Source: Polytrichum commune (lineage: Eukaryota; Streptophyta; Polytrichopsida; Polytrichales; Polytrichaceae). From it: DNA of 24,276 nucleotides. Positions within the stretch are counted from its first letter, which is position 1; every line of letters begins with the position of its first letter. Under the pieces are notes generated by a model, which was given only the letters and a program-made list of their open reading frames with translations, was not told where the DNA came from and ran no database searches. Shown one piece after another: positions 14,594 to 23,001 of this stretch. The stretch spans positions 1 to 24,276 of the forward strand of contig CATNTY010000019.1 of NCBI GenBank assembly GCA_950295325.1, given 5' to 3'. The position numbers and the translations under genes were made by a program.

Positions 14594-16978
14594 ATGCCCA
14601 TCCGCCGCCTGCAGACCAGGATCGCCGTTGCGTTCGTGACCGTGGTCTGCGTGTTGCAGGGAGCGGCCTTCGTCGTCGTCAACGTCACCGGCGACGCGAG
14701 CACGCGACGATCGCTCGACCACGAACTCACGACGGGCGCCCGCTTCTTCGACCGACTGTTGGCCAAGGATCTGGCCAAGCTCGAGGAAGGCGCCCGCAAT
14801 CTCGCGGTGAAGCCCGAATTCAGGACGGCGATCCGCTCCGGCGACTTCCGAAGCGTGAGGTCGTCCCTCGCGCATCAGGTCGAGTTGAGCCGATCCGATG
14901 TCGCGATGCTGATCGACGCCGACCATCGCGTCGTCGCCGGCACTTCGAGCGACGCGCAAAGCGATCGGCTGTTTCCGTTTCCCGCGCTGCTGTCGCGGGC
15001 GGACGCCTCGGGCATCGCCGTCACCACCGCCGTGGTGGATGGTGCCCTGTATCAGATCGCGGTGGTACCCGTGCCCGACACGCCGACGCCGGCGTGGCTC
15101 GCGATGGCGTTCCTGCTCGACGACGAGGACGCGAAAGCGTTCAATCAACTGACCGGCCTGCAGGTCAGCTTCTACAGCCGCGCCGCCGGCATGCCGTGGC
15201 GACTCGACGGCACGACGCTGTCGCGGGCGGCCGCGACCGCCCTGATCGCCAGCCTCGACCAGGAAGCGAACACGCCCTCGCACGAACCGTTTCGGGTGCC
15301 CCTCGAAGGCGTCGAGTACATGGGCTACCTGGCGCCCCAGGCATCGACCGACGGCGCCGAGGTCGTCGCGGTGCTGCAGAGACCGTTGAGCGAAGCGCTG
15401 GAACCGTTCCTGGCCCTGCAACGCAACCTGCTGACCGTCACCGGGGTCGTGCTCGCGCTGTCGCTCCTGGCGAGCCTGCTGATCGCCCGCAACATCGCGG
15501 CGCCGATCCGGGCGCTCTCGAATTTCGCGCGGCGCCTCGCCGCCGGCGCGTCCGACGAAGCGATCGACATCGATCGGTACGACGAGATCGGCGAACTGGC
15601 GACCGCTTTTCGCGACATGCGTCAACGCATCATGGATCGCGAGCGGTACATCGCCGAGATCGCCTACCGGGACCCCGTGACCGGGCTTCCCAACCGCGCG
15701 CTCTTCAACGATCGCCTGCGGCGGGCGCTGATCGCCGCGAGCCGTTCGCAGACCAGCGTCAGCGTCGTGCTGATCAACCTCGACCGCTTCAAGGAGATCA
15801 ACGATTCGTTCGGCCATCTCGCGGGCGACGAGCTGCTGCGCGAGGTGGGACGACGCCTCGCCGCGATCGCCCGTCGCAATGCCGACACCATCGCCCGCCT
15901 GAGCGGCGACGAGTTCGCGGTGCTGCTGCCGGACACCGACGCGCGCGCAGGGATGGCGCTTCTGAGAAGCATGGTGGGCGCGCTCGAAGCCCCGCTGTCG
16001 CTCGACGGCAACCTGGTCCAGGTCAGGGCCAGCGGCGGCCTGGCGAGCCATCCGCAACACGGCGTCGACATCACGACCTTGCTGCGCAATGCGGACGCCG
16101 CGATGTATACGGCGAAGCGCAACGGCACGGGCATCGAGCTCTACGACACCTGCTACGAGAACGACTCGCGCGAACGGCTGGCGCTGATGAGCGAGTTGCG
16201 GCACGCCATCGAGCACGACGAACTGGTGCTCCACTATCAGCCGAAGGTCGATCTGCACGATCGCGCGCGCCTGCGGGCCGAGGTTCTGCTGCGCTGGCCG
16301 CACGCGACGCGCGGCTTCGTGCCGCCGGACCACTTCATCCCCTTCGCCGAACAGACCGGCACGATCACCCGCCTCACGGACTGGGTGCTCGACGCGTCGC
16401 TGCGGCAGCTGAAGGCCTGGCGCGAGGGCGGCGTCGCGATCGACCTGTCGATCAACATATCGACCCGCGACCTGATCGGCGCCACCTTCCCGGCACGCGT
16501 GCTGAACGCATTGGCCCGCCATGCCTGCGACGCCTCGTGGATCGCGCTCGAGATCACCGAGACCTCGATCCTCGACGACCCCGACCAGGCGCTGGAGAAT
16601 CTCGAATGCCTGCACGCCCTGGGCTGCGCGATCTCCATCGACGACTTCGGCACCGGCTATTCGTCGCTGTCGTATCTGAGCAAGCTGCCGGTCGACGAAC
16701 TCAAGATCGACAGGTCGTTCGTGATGGGCATGATCGACCATCCCAACGACGCGGTGATCGTGCGCTCGACCATCGAGATGGGCCACAACATGGGGCTCAA
16801 GGTCGTTGCCGAAGGCGTGGAGACGGTCGAAGCCCTGGCCGCGCTCACGTCGATGGGATGCGACCTCGCGCAGGGTTACCTGATGAGCCGTCCGTTGCCG
16901 GCCGCCGACCTGGTCGCATGGATGACCGGGTCTTCATGGTTGGCGGCGGGCGAGGTGAAGACCGAACAGGCGGCTTGA
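14594..16978 (+). CDS. Membrane-bound GGDEF-EAL protein with periplasmic sensor and HAMP domain
   Basis: A 794-residue c-di-GMP enzyme. TM1 spans about 9-31, a periplasmic dCache-like sensor about 32-275, TM2 about 278-297 and HAMP about 298-350. A GGDEF domain (about 357-515) starts YRDPVTGLPNR. Its active site is SGDEF, so cyclase activity may be weak or lost, but an I-site RNAD lies five residues before it and could bind c-di-GMP. The EAL domain (about 537-785) has EVLLRW in place of EALLRW, the catalytic Glu being kept, with SINIS, EITETS, IDDFGTGYSSLSYLSKLP, LKIDRSF, VVAEGVET and QGY. All metal and base residues therefore appear present, so it is probably an active phosphodiesterase tuned by the sensor. 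The ATG at 14594 lacks a good Shine-Dalgarno; an AAGGAGGGG at 14522-14530 is too far upstream. A sigma-28-like promoter suggests expression with flagella. Confidence 0.93.
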   Translation: MPIRRLQTRIAVAFVTVVCVLQGAAFVVVNVTGDASTRRSLDHELTTGARFFDRLLAKDLAKLEEGARNLAVKPEFRTAIRSGDFRSVRSSLAHQVELSRSDVAMLIDADHRVVAGTSSDAQSDRLFPFPALLSRADASGIAVTTAVVDGALYQIAVVPVPDTPTPAWLAMAFLLDDEDAKAFNQLTGLQVSFYSRAAGMPWRLDGTTLSRAAATALIASLDQEANTPSHEPFRVPLEGVEYMGYLAPQASTDGAEVVAVLQRPLSEALEPFLALQRNLLTVTGVVLALSLLASLLIARNIAAPIRALSNFARRLAAGASDEAIDIDRYDEIGELATAFRDMRQRIMDRERYIAEIAYRDPVTGLPNRALFNDRLRRALIAASRSQTSVSVVLINLDRFKEINDSFGHLAGDELLREVGRRLAAIARRNADTIARLSGDEFAVLLPDTDARAGMALLRSMVGALEAPLSLDGNLVQVRASGGLASHPQHGVDITTLLRNADAAMYTAKRNGTGIELYDTCYENDSRERLALMSELRHAIEHDELVLHYQPKVDLHDRARLRAEVLLRWPHATRGFVPPDHFIPFAEQTGTITRLTDWVLDASLRQLKAWREGGVAIDLSINISTRDLIGATFPARVLNALARHACDASWIALEITETSILDDPDQALENLECLHALGCAISIDDFGTGYSSLSYLSKLPVDELKIDRSFVMGMIDHPNDAVIVRSTIEMGHNMGLKVVAEGVETVEALAALTSMGCDLAQGYLMSRPLPAADLVAWMTGSSWLAAGEVKTEQAA

Positions 16979-17007
16979 CGGGGCGCCACGACGTCGGAAC
17001 CCGACAC

Positions 17008-17562
17008 TCAGCTCGCGGCCATGTCCGCTTCGAATGCGATCTCATGGACGTCGATGGTGACGACGCCCTTGCGCCGAATCGCCTCGCCCCAGACCTGGAC
17101 CTCGGCGCCCGCGGTGAAGTAGTCGGCGAGCTCGGCGTTCGCTTTCGGATCGACGCGCAGCTGCTCGCCCGATGCCAGTACGCCACCGCAGACTTCACCC
17201 TTCGGTGCGTACAACGTGAGCCTGACGCGGCCGCCGACGTGGACCGGCCTGCGCGCCGGCTGATTGCGGTGGTCGTGTCTCTCGTGCTTCGGCGGCGGTC
17301 CGCCGTCCGCGATCGTCTTGCCGGCGGCGCTCGTGACCGTCACGGCGGCGAAGACGTCGGCCCCGCGCGGCTTCACGTAGCGCGCTTCGATCGACTCGCC
17401 GACCGCGACCAGCTTCTCGAGTGCGGGACCCATGTGGGGCGGCACGTGGACCTGGCGATCACCGTCGAGCAGGACACCGTCGACGTCGCCGTGACGGTTG
17501 AGCGTGAACTGTGCGACGCGACCGCGGACGACGGGCAGTACGGAAGGTTCGAGCCAATGCAT
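17008..17562 (-). CDS. Hypothetical protein with internal duplication, possibly two OB-like domains
   Basis: A 184-residue protein with two related halves: residues about 13-85 (VRGRVAQFTLNRHGDVDGVL...QVHVPPH...VGESIEARY) and about 106-178 (VGGRVRLTLYAPKGEVCGGVL...QLRVDPK...AGAEVQVWG). Each has the plan G-R-V-x-x-T-L-(5-6)-G-x-V-x-G-V-L, a short strand with V/L and P/D, a helix, and a closing strand pair, which resembles small OB-fold domains. They are joined by a His/Lys/Pro-rich linker (GGPPPKHERHDHRNQPARR). No signal peptide or membrane helix. The ATG at 17560-17562 is chosen because homology-like sequence starts immediately after it; the ribosome binding site (AAAGA) is weak. It is convergent with the GGDEF-EAL gene (29 bases between). 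Nucleic-acid binding is conceivable but unproven. Confidence 0.75.
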   Translation of the reverse strand: MHWLEPSVLPVVRGRVAQFTLNRHGDVDGVLLDGDRQVHVPPHMGPALEKLVAVGESIEARYVKPRGADVFAAVTVTSAAGKTIADGGPPPKHERHDHRNQPARRPVHVGGRVRLTLYAPKGEVCGGVLASGEQLRVDPKANAELADYFTAGAEVQVWGEAIRRKGVVTIDVHEIAFEADMAAS

Positions 17563-18037
17563 GCTGTTCTTTCGATAAAATGAAGATGCGGGCCTTCCCG
17601 TTTTGGGGGACCCGTCCGCGGGGGCTGCCGCATCGTGGTCGGACGCCGGGTTCAAGCGCCCGACACCGTTGGGCACCGCGTGACTACCGAGACCCTCCGC
17701 GCACGGACGAGTTCCCACGACCATCCGGGTCGCCCTGACCCGGATGGTCGTGGGAACGAAGAGACGATGCGGTCGCGAGGGACGCCATCCGTCATCCTGT
17801 CGACGACGGACCGCGCCCGCTTTCCGCGGACGCGCATCATGACGAGCAAGCGAGACGTCGACGAGGCACGGTGCTGCCGCGCGGACGCTTTCGCCGTCGA
17901 GCCCCACCCACGCCTCCTTCATGTCCGAGCCCACAAGTCTTTCTCGCGTGTCCGTGCGTACGCCTCCGTCCGCATCCGTCACGGATGGTTCGTCTTCGAC
18001 CGCGACCCCCGCACATCGACGCCATGGGTGATCGCCG
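17563..18037 (+). other. Non-coding stretch upstream of the MFS remnant, containing a large hairpin
   Basis: About 475 bases with no credible gene on either strand; the open frames are Arg/Ser-rich and lack starts or known motifs. It carries the promoter region of the duplicated-domain gene (A/T-rich patch about 17568-17582) and the 21-bp perfect hairpin at 17711-17757. Confidence 0.5.
17711..17757. repeat. Perfect 21-bp inverted repeat with 5-base loop
   Basis: Arm 17711-17731 (begins GTTCCCACGACC) is exactly complementary to 17737-17757 around the loop GCCCT. There is no T-tract after either arm, so it is not a standard intrinsic terminator. It could be a mobile hairpin (REP-like), a transcript-end structure, or the scar of an inserted element. 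Confidence 0.8.
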
Positions 18038-18983
18038 TTGGCCGACGCACGGCTCGCATCCGAACCGAACGAGCGCCGCCGAGAGCCGCCGGCCCGCGTC
18101 GAGCGCGACACGGAAGGCAGTGTTCGCTGGCCCACGGCGCTCGACATTTCGATCGCCGACGTGCAGGACGGCATGGAGCCCTCCAAGGCCCTGTTCCTGC
18201 GGTCGGGCGCCCGTCGGGACATCGCGGAGATCGGACGGGTCCTGGCGGTCGAGGACATCGCGCAGGTGCTGGCGCGGACGCCTGCCGGCGGGATCGTCGA
18301 TCGCCGACGTCGGACGCGGCGACTGGTCGCGATCGCGATCGCGATCGCGATCGCGATCGGCATCGGCATCGGCATCATCATGTTGGTCACCGCATGCGTG
18401 CCGCTCGTCACGGGCGGCCAGGTCATACTCGGCGCGGCAGGCGCCATCCTCCCGACGACGCTCGCCGCCCTGGCGCCCGGACGGGTCGGGCGACAACGGT
18501 CAGGGTTGCATGCGCATATCGCAGGTCGTATCCATGCTCGTCGCCGCGGCCCGCGGACGCCTCGCGTCCGGGGTCGGGCGCAAACCGCTCTTCCTCTTCG
18601 CGTTCGCGATGCTCGCGTTTCGCGGCGTGCTCTCCACGTCGAGCGACGCGCCCGGCGCATCGATAGGCGTGCAGCGCAGGGATGGTCTCGGCGCAGGCGT
18701 CTTCGGCATGGTCGCCGTGCTGATCATCGCGGGCCTCGTCCGGGGGACCGGACACGTCGACGCGGCGCAGGGGGCCGTCGCGACCGCCGAGGGCCTCGGT
18801 GCGTTCCTCAGCGCCGCGACCACCGGATGCCTCGCGAACCGGTCCGGCGGGCCATCGACGTTCCTGGTGCTCGCCGGCCTCGCGGCCGTCGGCTTCACCG
18901 TCCTCGCGCTGCCGATGCCGGAGACAGGAAACAGGGGGCAGCCGAAGCCGCTCTTTCGCGAACCCGTATCGCAGCCTCGATGA
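18038..18983 (+). pseudogene. MFS transporter remnant with internal deletion and frame change
   Basis: This is the remains of a 12-helix major facilitator (drug-efflux-like) transporter. Family-like sequence begins at about 18138 in frame 2 (ALDISIADVQDGMEPSKALF, then IGRVLAVEDIAQVLARTPAGGIVDRRRR and a helix; GGQVILGAAGAILPTTLAAL). From about 18507 it continues in frame 3 with the C-terminal half (VVSMLVAAARGRLASGVGRKPLFL, GLGAGVFGMVAVLIIAGLVRGTG, FTVLALPMPETGN), stop at 18981-18983. The stretch between, normally covering the middle helices, is absent, so by family comparison roughly 120-150 residues are missing. The first half also looks degraded, with a helix replaced by an Ile-Ala/Ile-Gly repeat. 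No proper start is visible (18038 is a TTG). Unlike the simple indels elsewhere, this looks like genuine decay. Confidence 0.7.
18327..18374 (+). repeat. Hexanucleotide tandem repeat (TCGCGA)5 followed by (TCGGCA)3
   Basis: Five exact copies of TCGCGA (18327-18356) run into three copies of the related TCGGCA (18357-18374). In the MFS remnant frame this encodes alternating Ile-Ala then Ile-Gly in place of a membrane helix. It is probably a slippage product. Confidence 0.85.
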
Positions 18984-19095
18984 TCGACGCCCCTGCCTGG
19001 ATCTGCGCGTCTCCGGAACGTGGGCGTGCGAGCGATCGTGTCGTCGCCGATGCGCGCGGCGCCTTCGTGCGAGCGTCGACGGGCGATGCGCTGGC

Positions 19096-20358
19096 ATGAC
19101 GATCGACCCCTCCTTCGTCGGTCCGCTGACCTGGACCATCGCGGCGCTCGCGACAGCGGGCGTCATCACACGTCCGTTCCGCTGGCCCGAAGCCTCGTGG
19201 GCCGTGGCCGGCGCGCTGCTGCTGGTCGCGCTCGGCCTGCTGCCGGTCGACGCGGCATGGCGGGCCGTGCGCAAGGGCGACGACGTCTACCTGTTCCTGA
19301 TCGGCATGATGCTGCTGGCGGAGACCGCGCGTCGTGTCGGCCTGTTCGACTGGGTCGCGGCGATCGCCGTCAACGGCGCGAAGGAATCGCCGCGACGGCT
19401 GTTCCTGCTGATCTACGGCGTGGGCGTCGTCGTGACGACGTTCCTGTCGAACGATGCGGCCGCCGTCGTCCTCACGCCGGCCGTGTACGCGGCCACCCGC
19501 AAGGCGAAGGTCGAGCCGCTGCCCTACCTGTTCATCTGCGCGTTCATCGCCAACGCGGCGAGCTTCGTGCTGCCGATCTCCAACCCCGCCAACATCGTGC
19601 TCTACGGCGACCGCACGCCTGCGCTGGGACCCTGGTTCGCGCGCTTCGCGCTGCCGTCGCTGCTGGCGATCGTCGCGACCTACGCGGCGTTGCGACTGAC
19701 CGAGGGGCGACGGCTGGAGCAGCGCTGCGCCGCCGACGTCGACGTGCCGCGCTTGACCGCCGCGAGTCGGTCGGCGATGGCCGGACTCGGCCTGACGGCG
19801 GTCGTCCTGATGATCGTGTCGGCTCTCGATCGACCGCTCGGTTTGCCCACGGCGATCATGGGCGTGCTCACGACCACGGTCGTCGTGGTGACCACGCGCG
19901 GCGGACCGCTGGAGACCCTCAAGGACGTCTCGTGGTCCATCCTGCCGCTGGTCGCCGGCCTCTTCGTGCTCGTCGAAGGTCTCACGGGGACCGGTGTCGT
20001 CGCGGCGCTCGGACGCGAGATGACCGACCTCGTCGAGCGCTGGCCGAACGGGTCCTCGTGGATCGCCGGGGGCGTCATCGCGGTGGCCTCGAACCTCGTC
20101 AACAACCTGCCGGCCGGCCTGATCGCGAGTTCGACGATCGCGGCCGTCCATCCTCCTCAGCGCATGGTCGACGCGTTGCTGATCGGCGTCGACCTCGGCC
20201 CCAATCTCTCGGTCACCGGATCGCTCGCGACGATCCTCTGGCTGACAGCCATCCGTCGCGAAGGCGAGGACGTGGGCTTCTGGCGCTTCCTGCGGACAGG
20301 CGTCGTGGTGACGACACCCGCGTTGATCCTCGCGCTCGGGGCGCTGCTGATCGCATGA
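19096..20358 (+). CDS. ArsB-type arsenical pump / SLC13-like inner-membrane transporter
   Basis: A 420-residue polytopic protein of the ion transporter superfamily (ArsB/NhaD/SLC13-like), about 10-12 helices. Family signatures are YLFLIGMMLLAETARRVGLF, the first re-entrant motif FLSNDAAAVVLTPAV (about 114-128), ANAASFVLPISNPANIVLYG (about 152-171), and the second half repeat with NLVNNLPAGLIASS and DLGPNLSVTGSLATILW. These match arsenite exporters of the ArsB group; arsR, arsC or other ars genes are not in the window, so arsenite as substrate is inferred. The ATG at 19096 is chosen because helix 1 follows directly; the frame is open upstream but crosses the MFS remnant. There is no strong ribosome binding site. 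It ends 13 bases from the convergent DUF3089 gene. Confidence 0.88.
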   Translation: MTIDPSFVGPLTWTIAALATAGVITRPFRWPEASWAVAGALLLVALGLLPVDAAWRAVRKGDDVYLFLIGMMLLAETARRVGLFDWVAAIAVNGAKESPRRLFLLIYGVGVVVTTFLSNDAAAVVLTPAVYAATRKAKVEPLPYLFICAFIANAASFVLPISNPANIVLYGDRTPALGPWFARFALPSLLAIVATYAALRLTEGRRLEQRCAADVDVPRLTAASRSAMAGLGLTAVVLMIVSALDRPLGLPTAIMGVLTTTVVVVTTRGGPLETLKDVSWSILPLVAGLFVLVEGLTGTGVVAALGREMTDLVERWPNGSSWIAGGVIAVASNLVNNLPAGLIASSTIAAVHPPQRMVDALLIGVDLGPNLSVTGSLATILWLTAIRREGEDVGFWRFLRTGVVVTTPALILALGALLIA

Positions 20359-20371
20359 CGCGAACAGGACG

Positions 20372-21517
20372 TCAACGCGGCGCGGTCCACACGGCCGTCT
20401 CGATGTCGATCAGGTCCAGGATGTTGCCGAGGTAGAGCGCGATGTCGAGGTGGTGAAGGCCCCAGCGCGGCAGATGCTCGGCCTGCTTCAGCAGCATCGC
20501 CATCGCGTCGGCTTCCACGCCGGGCTCGACGGTGACACGCAACGCGGCGCCTTGCGCATCGACGCGACAGGTCGCCGAGAAGTAATCGACCGCCTCGAGC
20601 CACGACGTCCCTTCTTCCGGATCGACCGGCGGAAAATACGCCTTCGCCGCGCCGGTTCCCCCATCGGGCGCGGCCGGGTTCGCGCACGCGCTGACGAGTC
20701 CGTCCTTGCGGACGCCGCCGAATGAGCGAGGACTCGCGTCGTCGCCATCGCGATAGCTGCCCCACGCGTAGACGCAGCCGACCTGCCGGGCCGTCGTGCA
20801 CGTCGGCACGTGCGCGAACGTGCCGCCGACGGTCTTGCCCGGCGGCACGCCGAGCGACGGATCGCCGGCCAGGAACGCGGCGACCAGCAGACCCTGCGCC
20901 GGCCTGCCGTCGATCTGCTCGGCGATCAGCCGCTGCAACAGGATCGTGCCCTGACTGTGGCCGACGAGGACGACGCCGCGGCCGTGATTGTCGTGGGTGA
21001 GGTACTCGTTCCATGCGGCCGCGATGTCCTGGAACGGCACGTCGCTGTCCGGCTCGGGCTTACCGCGCAACCGGCCGCGCAGGTGGGCCATCGTCGCCTG
21101 GCGATAGAGCGGCGCGAAGAGCCGGCAACGCGAAGCGAGGCGACCGGCCTGATGCCGGATCACGCCCGTCACGGCGGCGTCGGCGGCGAGGTCGCTGTAG
21201 GACCGATCCTCGCGCGACACGGTGGGATAGACGTAGAAGCAATCGATCGCGGGGTCGCTCGCGACGCGGAAGGGCTGCGGGGTCTTCCGGCCGTCCCGGG
21301 TCGCGACGATCGCGTCCAGGCCACGCGTGCAGGCGTCCTCGGCGCCCGGACGGCAAGCCCACGATGCGCCCTGCGTGTAGTCGGTGGTCGACGTCGCCGA
21401 AGGCCCGTCCGTCGCGGCGCGCGCGTCCACGACGAGGCAAGGCAGCGCGATGGCGATCGCCGGCAAGATCGCCGAGATGCGCGACAGCAGGCGGACGGCG
21501 GACAAAGGATCGTTCAT
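20372..21517 (-). CDS. Secreted DUF3089 alpha/beta hydrolase
   Basis: A 381-residue exported lipase/esterase-like protein. The signal peptide covers about residues 1-35 (RISAILPAIAIALPCLVVDARA, cleavage probably near AARA/TDG). The DUF3089 features are IDCFYVYPTVS, CRLFAPLYRQAT, the nucleophile elbow VLVGHSQGTILLQRL (catalytic Ser), FLAGDPSLGVP, and the C-terminal HLDIALYLGNILDLI with the likely catalytic His. Six or more Cys residues in the mature part (SWACRPGAEDACTRG, PTCTTARQVGCVY, SATCRV) suggest disulfides, fitting periplasmic or extracellular location. The ATG at 21515-21517 is chosen because the signal peptide begins there; the open frame upstream is Arg-rich and unrelated. It is divergent from the isomerase-like gene. 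Substrate is unknown. Confidence 0.88.
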   Translation of the reverse strand: MNDPLSAVRLLSRISAILPAIAIALPCLVVDARAATDGPSATSTTDYTQGASWACRPGAEDACTRGLDAIVATRDGRKTPQPFRVASDPAIDCFYVYPTVSREDRSYSDLAADAAVTGVIRHQAGRLASRCRLFAPLYRQATMAHLRGRLRGKPEPDSDVPFQDIAAAWNEYLTHDNHGRGVVLVGHSQGTILLQRLIAEQIDGRPAQGLLVAAFLAGDPSLGVPPGKTVGGTFAHVPTCTTARQVGCVYAWGSYRDGDDASPRSFGGVRKDGLVSACANPAAPDGGTGAAKAYFPPVDPEEGTSWLEAVDYFSATCRVDAQGAALRVTVEPGVEADAMAMLLKQAEHLPRWGLHHLDIALYLGNILDLIDIETAVWTAPR

Positions 21518-21570
21518 CGGTCGGTCGTCCCAGAAAGTGAGGGCGTGAGGGCGGTACACGGCGGCCCGTC

Positions 21571-21588
21571 GACGGATTATTCTCCGTC
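21571..21588. promoter_or_regulatory. Possible operator palindrome in a divergent promoter region
   Basis: GACGGA (21571-21576) and TCCGTC (21583-21588) flank six A/T-rich bases, midway between the divergent DUF3089 and isomerase-like genes. Short, so it could be chance. Confidence 0.25.
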
Positions 21589-21650
21589 TCCCGGACCGGT
21601 GCCGCGCACGAACGTGCATGCCGCCGCGACGATCGACCCCCAGGACGGCC

Positions 21651-22351
21651 ATGACCGACTCGACCATGCCAGCACGCTTCGAACTGTTCTCCTACTGGCG
21701 CACGTCGGCCACCTATCGCGTGCGCGTGGCGCTGAACCTGAAGGGCGTGGCCGCCGATGAGCACGACGTCGACATCGACAGCGGCGAGCAGCGCAGCGCC
21801 GGGTTTCTCGCGATCAATCCGATGGGCGCCATTCCGGCGTTGATCGATCGGGAGACGGACGATTCGTCGGAGGCCGGACTGCCCCTGACCCAGTCGACCG
21901 CGATCCTCGAGTTCCTCGACGAGATGTATCCGTCGCCGCCGCTGTTGCCCGACGGCGCGCATGCGCGGGCGCGCGTCCGGTCACTCGCGGCGATGCTGGC
22001 CGGCGACACGCATCCCCTGATCACGCCGCGCATCAGGAAGTACCTCACCAGCGCGGGCGGCTTCGACGACGCCGCCTGGCGCGCGTGGCAGACCCACTGG
22101 TTCACGACCGGTCTGCAGGCGTTCGAGAAGCGGCTCGTCGACGAGTCGGCGGCAGGCGCCGGCGACCACTGCCACGGCGATCAGGTGACAATGGCCGACA
22201 TCTGTCTGGCCAGCATCATCGTCGTGATGCGGGTCTTCAGGATCGAGGTGGCGGACATTCCCACGTGAACCGCATCGTCGCCAACTGTGAACGCATCGAG
22301 GCGTTCGCCAAGGCCGATCCTCGTCGTCAGGCGGGCGCACCGTCGGCCTGA
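21651..22351 (+). CDS. Zeta-class glutathione S-transferase / maleylacetoacetate isomerase-like (frameshift near the end)
   Basis: Cytoplasmic zeta-GST family protein; the family isomerises maleylacetoacetate to fumarylacetoacetate in Tyr and aromatic acid breakdown, using glutathione. The thioredoxin-like N-domain has FSYWRTSATYRVRVALNLKG (Ser19 as the catalytic Ser; the Cys of the usual SSCxxRVR is absent), INPMGAIPALID (cis-Pro) and LTQSTAILEFLDEMYP (GSH gamma-Glu binding). The helical C-domain has GDQVTMADICLASIIVV. At 22259-22261 the frame stops early (ADIPT then TGA). Adding one C to the CCC run lets it continue as HVNRIVANCERIEAFAKADP to a stop at 22351, the normal end for the family. 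AGGA lies 6 bases before the ATG at 21651. It has no fumarylacetoacetase gene beside it. Confidence 0.87.
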
Positions 22352-23001
22352 CGGCCGCGCGTGTCACGGGTCGGCACCGCACGCCGGTGGTCGCGCGTCC
22401 CCAGCTTCGACAGAGGTCGTGGCGCGCCCTCGGGTTCCCGGTGCCGCCGGACACGAGCGCCCGGCAATCGGCGCTCACATCGTCGACGCCGGCCCACGAC
22501 GGCAGGTCCCCGTTGCAGCCGTCCGCGTCGAGCGGCCGGATCACAAGGAGGGGGTCGACGTACCGGCATTCGTCGCAGCCCCGCGTGACCTTGCGGGTCG
22601 GAGACGACGTTGCGGCCATCGCGATCGATGCCGCGCAGACGCACGGCAGTCCGCCAGCCAAGCGACGCCAACGCGGCCCGGGGTGCTTCTGATCGGTCTA
22701 TCCCGCACCGTCTCGCATCTCGTTTCCTCGGCGGCCTTCGAAAGCATGCCGCTCGAGGATGCTTCGTCGCCCGGTCGCGCTGACCGACAGGACGATCCGA
22801 GAACGCGGGAATTCCGATGGACGTCACCGATCCCATGAACCGGTGTCCGAGTTTTGTCTTCCGGTCGCTCTGTGCGAGACCGTACATCCCTCCGGTTTCA
22901 ACGCATCTCTTCGTTCGGGCGAGCAATCGACACCCCATCGAGTGCATGCTGCGCGAATGACGCCGACCCCGGCGTCACTTCATTCTCGAGCAGGACAGGT
23001 C
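22352..23001 (+). other. 650-base gap without a convincing gene
   Basis: The first 330 bases are GC-rich with overlapping Arg/Pro-rich frames on both strands; none shows a known motif or good start. From about 22690 the base composition drops clearly in GC up to the start of the MFS carrier, consistent with a long leader/promoter region. One minus-strand frame (about 22480-22620) contains CDECRYVDP and could be a decayed gene fragment, but I cannot identify it. Confidence 0.4.

Noticed and set aside
14441-16786. Minus-strand open frame of 781 codons opposite the GGDEF-EAL gene
   Set aside because: Antisense shadow with Arg/Asp/Gln-rich composition; the plus strand has full domain motifs.
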